Shown here one piece after another: positions 13,280 through 18,294 of a DNA stretch of 18,294 nt. The stretch is from NCBI GenBank assembly GCA_964595075.1, contig CAZQNT010000018.1, forward strand, positions 1 through 18,294, given 5' to 3'. Both the position numbers and the translations under genes were made by a program. Position 1 is the first letter of the stretch; every line of letters begins with the position of its first letter. The DNA is from JAHJFW01 sp964595075. GTDB lineage: Bacteria; Patescibacteriota; Patescibacteriia; 2-12-FULL-60-25. The notes below the pieces were generated by a model. It did no database searches, was not told the origin of the DNA, and saw only the letters and a program-made list of their open reading frames with translations.

Positions 13280-15022
13280 ATGCTCCGTCCCCGGATTTAT
13301 TTTAAGCGTATTCTCGGCACAACGCTTTTTCTGCCGGTGTTTTTTTCAATCTTCGCGCAACCCGCGCTCGCCACTTGCTGCAAGTGCATTCCGAAAGACG
13401 CGACAAACGTAAGCGTTTGCATAGAGACTGGAAAAACCGATTGCGCTACGTTGAAAGACAGTAAAAACGCTTTCGTAAAAGAGATGAGCTGTACGCTCGT
13501 TGAAGGACTCTGCAAATCCATAAACGAAGGAGGTGTGTGCACGCAGGGGCCTGCGGAAGAAGTGGTATACGCGCCTGCGGGATCTGCGACGGCCGGAAAA
13601 GCCGCTGCCGCGACCGGAGAGGCAGGAGGCGATTACTCCGCACCGACTCTTGGAGTTTCGATTCCGGGTTTGAAATTCTCCAATAACTTGGATGTAGGCG
13701 GCGGCGAAATCCGCGTCCCGTGGTTTGCGCAATACATCAACGCGATACACACGTACATCATCGGAATATCTGTCGTCGTAGCGGCAATAGCTATCGCCTA
13801 CGGCGGAGTTCTTTACATCGTCGGATCCGCGGCCGGGACGATACAAAAAGGAAAAACTGTAATTACAGACGCGCTAATAGGACTATTCTTCGTACTTGGA
13901 GCATATACGATCCTCGCAACGTTAAATCCCGCTCTTGTGTCGCCTGAAGCGCAAAACCTGCAGCTAGTTTCACGTAGGGATGCGTTTAGCGATGCGGCGC
14001 AGGAGAGACAAAGAGTGGAAGATGCAGCTACGGTAAAAGATCCGGACTCTGAAGATGCCCTTGAAGTGATCGACCTTAGCACGGGACCTTCGCAAGCGAC
14101 CCCTGAGTCACAAGCCGCACCCAATGCCGGAGTATCTGGCATCGTGCAACCAGGCGAAGTAGCGAAAGATGCTCAAGGGAATCTTATTGCACAAGGAAGA
14201 TGCCCCATTTCAATGGTAGAGATCCCGTTCAGCGATGCGTATCCACAACAAATCCCGCCTTTTTGTATTGATTTATATGAGGCCCCAAACCAAAAAGGAG
14301 TAAAACCTATTCAAGGAGTAACGGAACTTGAAGCCGATTGGTATTGTGAGGCTCAGGGCAAACGCTTGTGCAGCGATCGAGAATGGACACGTGCTTGTTT
14401 GGGTCCAAAAGGTGAAAACACTTATGGATATGGACCAACGTACATCCCAGGACTGATTGTCAGCGCAGAAATTCCTGACGTTCCACAGACAAAACCTGGC
14501 GCATCAAAACCAGCTCCATGTAATTATGATTCGGAGTATCCGCTAACAGCCCTAATATGCGGACCCGGCTGTATTGCTAATAGCAAAAAATTCCACTCTC
14601 TCGATTTTTTGGTAACCAAAAAAGAACAAAGTCTACTCAATCCCAATGGATCAAGTTTACTGCCAAAAAATAAGGAACTGATAGAATGGGTGCAAAAACT
14701 CATTAAAGACGTTACAGCAGCTGAGCCAAGTGGAAGCAGGCCTCGCTGTCATACTGCTGAGGGTGTATTTGATATGATTGGTAATGTTCAAGAAATAATA
14801 ACTACGAATGCTGGCGCTGATAAAACGATCGACAAGAGAGCAAAACTCGGGGGATCCGTGGGTCAAGATTATTCTTGGGCTAACTTTTACTTCAGTCCAA
14901 TCGCTCACAACGCGAACACGAAAGCGAAACCAACCTGCTTCCAAAGATGGGGTGGTGGGCACAACGTTGGCTGGCGCGCTTGGGAAAACGGATTCAGATG
15001 TTGTATGAATCTGAATAAATAA
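13280..15022 (+). CDS. Secreted pilin-domain protein with a C-terminal FGE/C-type-lectin-like domain
   Basis: The order in this 580-residue protein is: signal peptide (1-31); an eight-cysteine module (C33, C34, C36, C47, C55, C71, C78, C87); a Gly/Ala linker; the motif GVSIPGLKFS; two membrane helices (about 155-182 and 195-215) around a short basic loop (QKGKTVITD), resembling VirB2/TrbC-type pilins; a linker of about 90 residues; and a domain from about 306 to 580. That last domain resembles sulfatase-modifying factor/formylglycine-generating enzyme: YCEAQGKRLCSDREW, GVFDMIGNVQEI, LGGS and the ending GFRCC. The cysteine pair that in true enzymes follows the GGS is missing, so a binding role is more likely than catalysis. 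With a cytoplasmic basic loop, both ends face outside. GC content falls in the C-terminal third. Domain assignments rest on motif reading. Confidence 0.85.
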   Translation: MLRPRIYFKRILGTTLFLPVFFSIFAQPALATCCKCIPKDATNVSVCIETGKTDCATLKDSKNAFVKEMSCTLVEGLCKSINEGGVCTQGPAEEVVYAPAGSATAGKAAAATGEAGGDYSAPTLGVSIPGLKFSNNLDVGGGEIRVPWFAQYINAIHTYIIGISVVVAAIAIAYGGVLYIVGSAAGTIQKGKTVITDALIGLFFVLGAYTILATLNPALVSPEAQNLQLVSRRDAFSDAAQERQRVEDAATVKDPDSEDALEVIDLSTGPSQATPESQAAPNAGVSGIVQPGEVAKDAQGNLIAQGRCPISMVEIPFSDAYPQQIPPFCIDLYEAPNQKGVKPIQGVTELEADWYCEAQGKRLCSDREWTRACLGPKGENTYGYGPTYIPGLIVSAEIPDVPQTKPGASKPAPCNYDSEYPLTALICGPGCIANSKKFHSLDFLVTKKEQSLLNPNGSSLLPKNKELIEWVQKLIKDVTAAEPSGSRPRCHTAEGVFDMIGNVQEIITTNAGADKTIDKRAKLGGSVGQDYSWANFYFSPIAHNANTKAKPTCFQRWGGGHNVGWRAWENGFRCCMNLNK

Positions 15023-15031
15023 TTTTCAAAC

Positions 15032-16423
15032 TCATTTCTTTATAGTTCCTGGGCACTTATCTTTTATCTCTCGTTTTTTATAGGGTCCGGGCCATTCGGT
15101 GGTAACGCAGTCTGTCGCGTAGACTCCTCGATAATTGAAATGGTGTACTTCGCTAGCAAGATGCTTGAACCCACCTGCGGCCATTATTTGTTCTAGATCG
15201 CGCATATAATTAAGGCCGATCAGCTCTTGATTCGCAACCTGACCGCAAACTCCTACCGCAGTTAGCTGTCGATATCTCGTGTTATTGTCAATAAGTTGGT
15301 ACAGCGCAATATCAACAGCCACGCCAAGCATATGTGGTGACACGCCTGGAGTGACCAATCCTTGAGTACCTCCGGTTTTTGCAATTCTGCTACACCATTC
15401 TTGTGATACACCCGCCATTGTTCTAGTACCGTCTCCTATTAATAGGAAATATCCTCTTTTTTTTGCTTCTTCACCAGCTTTTAATAAACCATCGCGGGCT
15501 TCTTTTCTAAAAGCCATGGTTATCTTCATGCGTGCAAGATTCCCACCAGAAGCTCCCACGCCATGCGTTTTGACTCTAAATAGCTTTGCCGTCGAACAGC
15601 CTTTAGCACTTACACAAAGCTCATTTTTGATTGGAAAAAATGTCAGTCCTTTTTCCAAAATTTGCTCTCCTTGGGTTGGCGGAAAAATATCAATAAACCC
15701 GACTAATTCGCTCGGACTTGGTAATCCGGGTGGCGGCGTATAATTTTTATCTTTGCAAAAACGCTTTTCGCAGTCAGCGCCAGATGCGCATAGTCGTTCG
15801 GGAAGCGTGTAGCCCCCTTCGGCTCCGCAGCTCTTCATTGGTTCGGTAGGTGACGCTGATTCGGTAGGCGATGTTGGAATTTCTGACGATGGTTTAATAG
15901 CAGGTATCTCCCATGGAACCAACTTTTCAGCCGGTACTCCATCTCCATAATACTCACTTACTAGCACCGATTTAATATAATCCACTTCCAGCGGCTTTAA
16001 ACCTGTCACTGTAGAAGTGTTTACTACCTGAAGAATGAGATACGATCCAAGAATTAGTAGTAGACCCAAAATTGCATCTTTTATGATTTCTTTCGCCTTT
16101 CCTATCTTTGCAAACGAACTTCCTACAATATAATGCACGCCTCCGTATACGATCATTATTGCCGCAACGACCACGGAAATACCCAACAGATAATTATAAA
16201 AAACGCTTACGTATGCGGCTAAAAAAGGTATGCTGATTTTCCCGTTCTGAATAATGATCGGGTAATCCGAAAATTTCAAACCAGGTATCTTGACGTTGAG
16301 TTTTGGCGCGAAAATTTTTGGCTGAGCCGATACTTCATGAGCGCTCAACACTGCCGCAAATACGTACACAACAAATACACAAAGAATAATCGCCGCGGCG
16401 CGCCACTTGGGTCGTTTAATCAT
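15032..16423 (-). CDS. Secreted pilin-domain protein with a C-terminal M15 (VanY-like) peptidase domain
   Basis: The 463-residue protein has a signal peptide (about 1-34, cut near VSAQ), the motif VKIPGLKFSDYP, and the pilin-like helix pair (about 75-101 and 113-135) with a basic loop (KIGKAKEIIKD) that closely matches its two neighbours. A Pro/Ser/Thr/Glu linker follows (about 170-195), then a cysteine-containing stretch (about 199-276). The C-terminal domain (about 296-436) has the M15 D-Ala-D-Ala carboxypeptidase signature: GDGTRT, SPHMLGVAVD with H364 and D371, and EVHHFNY with E425 and H428, the expected zinc ligands and catalytic Glu. It should cut peptidoglycan stem peptides outside the cell, either its own or a partner's. 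It lacks the N-terminal eight-cysteine module. It converges on the preceding gene with only 9 nt between the stops, so the three pilin-domain genes are not one operon. Confidence 0.87.
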   Translation of the reverse strand: MIKRPKWRAAAIILCVFVVYVFAAVLSAHEVSAQPKIFAPKLNVKIPGLKFSDYPIIIQNGKISIPFLAAYVSVFYNYLLGISVVVAAIMIVYGGVHYIVGSSFAKIGKAKEIIKDAILGLLLILGSYLILQVVNTSTVTGLKPLEVDYIKSVLVSEYYGDGVPAEKLVPWEIPAIKPSSEIPTSPTESASPTEPMKSCGAEGGYTLPERLCASGADCEKRFCKDKNYTPPPGLPSPSELVGFIDIFPPTQGEQILEKGLTFFPIKNELCVSAKGCSTAKLFRVKTHGVGASGGNLARMKITMAFRKEARDGLLKAGEEAKKRGYFLLIGDGTRTMAGVSQEWCSRIAKTGGTQGLVTPGVSPHMLGVAVDIALYQLIDNNTRYRQLTAVGVCGQVANQELIGLNYMRDLEQIMAAGGFKHLASEVHHFNYRGVYATDCVTTEWPGPYKKREIKDKCPGTIKK

Positions 16424-16481
16424 AAATATCGAATCGCCTCTGCATTTTACCTTTCCCGCGCCAACAAGAGAAGCGCTGTGG

Positions 16482-16490
16482 TGATATACT
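16482..16490 (+). promoter_or_regulatory. Extended -10 promoter giving a probable leaderless mRNA
   Basis: TGA-TATACT (16482-16490) is followed by exactly 7 nt and the ATG at 16498, the same geometry as at 13264-13280. It sits in the 74-bp gap between divergent pilin-domain genes. No Shine-Dalgarno is present. Confidence 0.6.
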
Positions 16491-16497
16491 ACGCGCT

Positions 16498-18141
16498 ATG
16501 CCGTCATTTCGACGTATTTTTCGCCTCGGCCTTTTTTCATGGCCTATTGCCGTAATATCCATTTTCGGAACGGCGGGGTTTGCGTCGGCACTATGCTGCA
16601 AGTGCACCTCTACTTCACCGCAGCAAAATAACATCTGCATCAACACATCTGCGAAGGACTGCGCAAAGATGCCGGCGGAAAGCAAAAATGCGGATGTAAG
16701 CAAATTGACGTGCGCCAAATTGGACGATTCGCAGTGCAAATTGGTCGCGCAAAAAGGATCTTGCACTACCGGGCCGGACGATGAGGTGACGTATAAATTA
16801 CCGCAGGAGAAAGGATATACGCCCGAAAATCAACCCGCACCGGTAGATCTGAAAGCTCCGGAATCGGGAGTGGCCGTTCCCGGACTAAATTTCTCGTCGC
16901 AAGTCATGGCACGCGGCGGGTTCATCGAAATACCGTTTTTCGCGCAATACGTTTCCGCGTTATACACATACATTTCCGGCATCGCGGTTATTGCCGCAGC
17001 GATCGTGCTTGTGTATGGCGGTTTTCTTTATACAACGGGAATCAGTAAAAACGTAAAGCGCGGAAAAGAAATAATCATTGATTCGCTCATAGGTCTCGTT
17101 CTTACAGTCGGCGCGATCACGATTCTATCGGCAGTCAATCCGGATCTGACCAAACTGAATGCCATCAAAATCAAAACCATCAACCCTGAAGAGATAGGAG
17201 GATACAACTTCGAACTACGATTATCCGATCTTCCTCTAAGCGTTACAAACGGCCTTGGAAAACTCTCCGGTGGGGGTGGATCATCCGCTCCATCAACGCC
17301 ATCTACTCCTTCAACGCCATCCACACCGTCTACTCCTTCCACACCCTCGACAACCTACGCTCCAACCACTAGCAAACCTTCAAAATATCCTGTTCCGCCA
17401 AAAGCCGATCCGCAACTCGTTAAAGATATTATCGCAGGAGCGAAAGAAGCAGGAGTGGATCCGTGTTTAATGCTTGCTAACTGCGAACATGAAACGCGCC
17501 TAAATGCGGTTTGGAATGGCCAACCCTTTGGTACGCCAAAAGAAAAAGCGATAGGAGCTGGCGCTTGCGGTGTTGTTTTTGGAAATCTTCATGGCGGTGG
17601 GCCACTCTACTTAGAGGTAAAGAAAAAATACCCTGACTTTCCTACGCTGCCTGTAACTGGGTGGAACATTCCACTTCCACAAAAAATAGCCGTTATAGAT
17701 TGGCTACTCACTAATCACCAAAAAGATGCATACATCGCGGCTATTATGTGGAAAGACGGAATTAGAACGTCTAGTGGAAACGAGGTTCTTGCCGCGGCCG
17801 TATTCAAAGCAGGAGCCACATCACTACTCAAGTGGCGTGTAGCGAATAATTGCAAGCCAACACGTCTTTCATTCAAAGACGCTCTTAATAATTTGGAACA
17901 GGCCATTAAAGATTCCTGCGTGCCTCACGCAGTTGCCATTCCGTCTGTTGGCGATCCTCCAAAAGGTTGTCCGGAAGATAAATACATTTGCTCTGATGTC
18001 AAACCAAATAAAGCATCGGAGTTCGAGGGACACTGTTCTGACGGGCGAAAATGCAAAGCTATGATTACGGACGAAGCTGTTAGGTACATCGCTGAGGCGT
18101 ATCCTCGCATGATCACGACGTATCCGGAGTGCGCTCAATAG
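16498..18141 (+). CDS. Secreted pilin-domain protein with a C-terminal lytic-transglycosylase-like domain
   Basis: The order in this 547-residue protein is: signal peptide (about 1-31); an eight-cysteine module (C33, C34, C36, C47, C55, C72, C80, C89) spaced almost as in the protein encoded at 13280; the motif GVAVPGLNFS; a pilin-like helix pair (about 155-180 and 193-213) with a basic loop (SKNVKRGKEIIID); a Gly/Ser stretch and seven Pro-Ser-Thr units (265-285); then a lysozyme-like domain from about 303. This has AGVDPCLMLANCEHETRLNA, where E332 aligns with the catalytic Glu of the transglycosylase E-S motif, and IGAGACGVVF matching the following G-x-x-Q-type strand. A cysteine-rich tail ends the protein (about 474-546). 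A peptidoglycan-cutting role outside the cell is likely from the fold; activity is unproven because the E-S motif is E-T here. Confidence 0.82.
   Translation: MPSFRRIFRLGLFSWPIAVISIFGTAGFASALCCKCTSTSPQQNNICINTSAKDCAKMPAESKNADVSKLTCAKLDDSQCKLVAQKGSCTTGPDDEVTYKLPQEKGYTPENQPAPVDLKAPESGVAVPGLNFSSQVMARGGFIEIPFFAQYVSALYTYISGIAVIAAAIVLVYGGFLYTTGISKNVKRGKEIIIDSLIGLVLTVGAITILSAVNPDLTKLNAIKIKTINPEEIGGYNFELRLSDLPLSVTNGLGKLSGGGGSSAPSTPSTPSTPSTPSTPSTPSTTYAPTTSKPSKYPVPPKADPQLVKDIIAGAKEAGVDPCLMLANCEHETRLNAVWNGQPFGTPKEKAIGAGACGVVFGNLHGGGPLYLEVKKKYPDFPTLPVTGWNIPLPQKIAVIDWLLTNHQKDAYIAAIMWKDGIRTSSGNEVLAAAVFKAGATSLLKWRVANNCKPTRLSFKDALNNLEQAIKDSCVPHAVAIPSVGDPPKGCPEDKYICSDVKPNKASEFEGHCSDGRKCKAMITDEAVRYIAEAYPRMITTYPECAQ
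17290..17352 (+). repeat. Seven 9-nt units encoding a Pro-Ser-Thr linker
   Basis: Seven consecutive nonanucleotides encode Pro-Ser-Thr. The codons vary between units (CCA/CCT/CCG/CCC, TCA/TCT/TCC/TCG, ACG/ACT/ACA), so the peptide repeat is kept while the DNA repeat is degenerate. It joins the membrane part to the transglycosylase-like domain. Confidence 0.9.
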
Positions 18142-18158
18142 TAATTGTTTTAATCACA

Positions 18159-18220
18159 CGGATCCCTGCCTTCGCGGGGATGACACGGGATTGTATTTCA
18201 ATCCGCGCCCATGTCATCCT
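18159..18220. repeat. Degenerate remains of a TGTCATCC-family repeat
   Basis: GGATCCCTGCC, TTCGCGGGGATGACA and a later TGTCATCCTTA resemble the ends and inner arms of the repeats at 1974-2063 and 10858-10946 in a rearranged or decayed form. It fills the gap before radA. Confidence 0.5.
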
Positions 18221-18226
18221 TACGTC

Positions 18227-18294
18227 ATGTCAAAATCTCCTCTCTATATCTGTTCCAAATGCGACGCGCAATTTCCTAAATGGGCGGGGCGGTG
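18227..18294 (+). CDS. radA: DNA repair protein RadA, first 22 codons (cut by the window edge)
   Basis: Only 22 codons are visible. They read MSKSPLYICSKCDAQFPKWAGR, and the next codon starts TG, so Cys is possible. This matches the N-terminal zinc finger of RadA/Sms (Y-x-C-x-x-C ... P-K-W-x-G-x-C), a RecA-like helicase acting on recombination intermediates. No other bacterial family I know of starts this way, but the ATPase domain lies outside the window. The start has no Shine-Dalgarno. Confidence 0.8.
   Translation, partial: MSKSPLYICSKCDAQFPKWAGR

Noticed and set aside
14800..15022. Diversity-generating retroelement target region
   Set aside because: The fold fits such targets, but no reverse transcriptase, accessory gene or template repeat is visible in the window. 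Kept only as a check within the FGE-like finding.

Overview
The window looks like a piece of a Patescibacteria (Candidate Phyla Radiation, probably Parcubacteria-like) chromosome. This is an inference from gene content and style, not from a marker tree. Genes are compact. Many starts lack a Shine-Dalgarno sequence. Almost every intergenic gap holds a dispersed palindromic repeat, and there is a set of secreted proteins built on a two-helix VirB2/TrbC-like pilin domain, a type common in that group. No rRNA, tRNA, CRISPR array, transposase or phage gene was seen, and there is no gene-free stretch longer than 300 bases.

Left part (1-5689), all on the minus strand: phosphohexomutase (4316-5689), glutamate racemase murI (3402-4235), site-2 protease rseP (2073-3224), then pheS (880-1938), a 98-residue membrane protein (571-867) and the start of pheT (574 to beyond the left edge). 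The small membrane gene sits between the two phenylalanyl-tRNA synthetase subunits and overlaps the pheT start by 4 nt. pheT carries a palindromic repeat and a 7-nt tandem repeat inside its reading frame, and murI contains a perfect 36-bp palindrome.

Middle part (5852-13096), all on the plus strand: a clear promoter, then lemA and htpX (membrane protein and membrane quality-control pair). Next comes a ClpC-type ATPase whose frame is broken inside the second ATPase domain, a Gln/Glu-rich membrane protein, a membrane-anchored beta-propeller protein and a membrane-anchored DsbA-like thiol oxidoreductase.

Right part (13280-18141), the most unusual region: three neighbouring genes (plus, minus, plus) share one scaffold of signal peptide, pilin-like helical pair and a large outside C-terminal domain. 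The C-terminal domain differs in each: a formylglycine-generating-enzyme/C-type-lectin-like fold without the catalytic cysteines, an M15 (VanY-like) peptidase, and a lysozyme-like lytic transglycosylase. The first and third also share an N-terminal eight-cysteine module, and a DsbA-like protein is encoded next door. My reading is a modular surface apparatus in which a common pilin-type anchor displays binding and peptidoglycan-cutting domains, possibly for attachment to or attack on a partner cell. The window ends in the first codons of radA.

Regulation: several genes have a -10 element (often extended, TGN + TATAAT-like) placed 6-7 nt before the start codon, which implies leaderless mRNAs. 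The outward-facing ends of two repeat families read ATGACA and stand at -35 distance in front of rseP and the phosphohexomutase gene.
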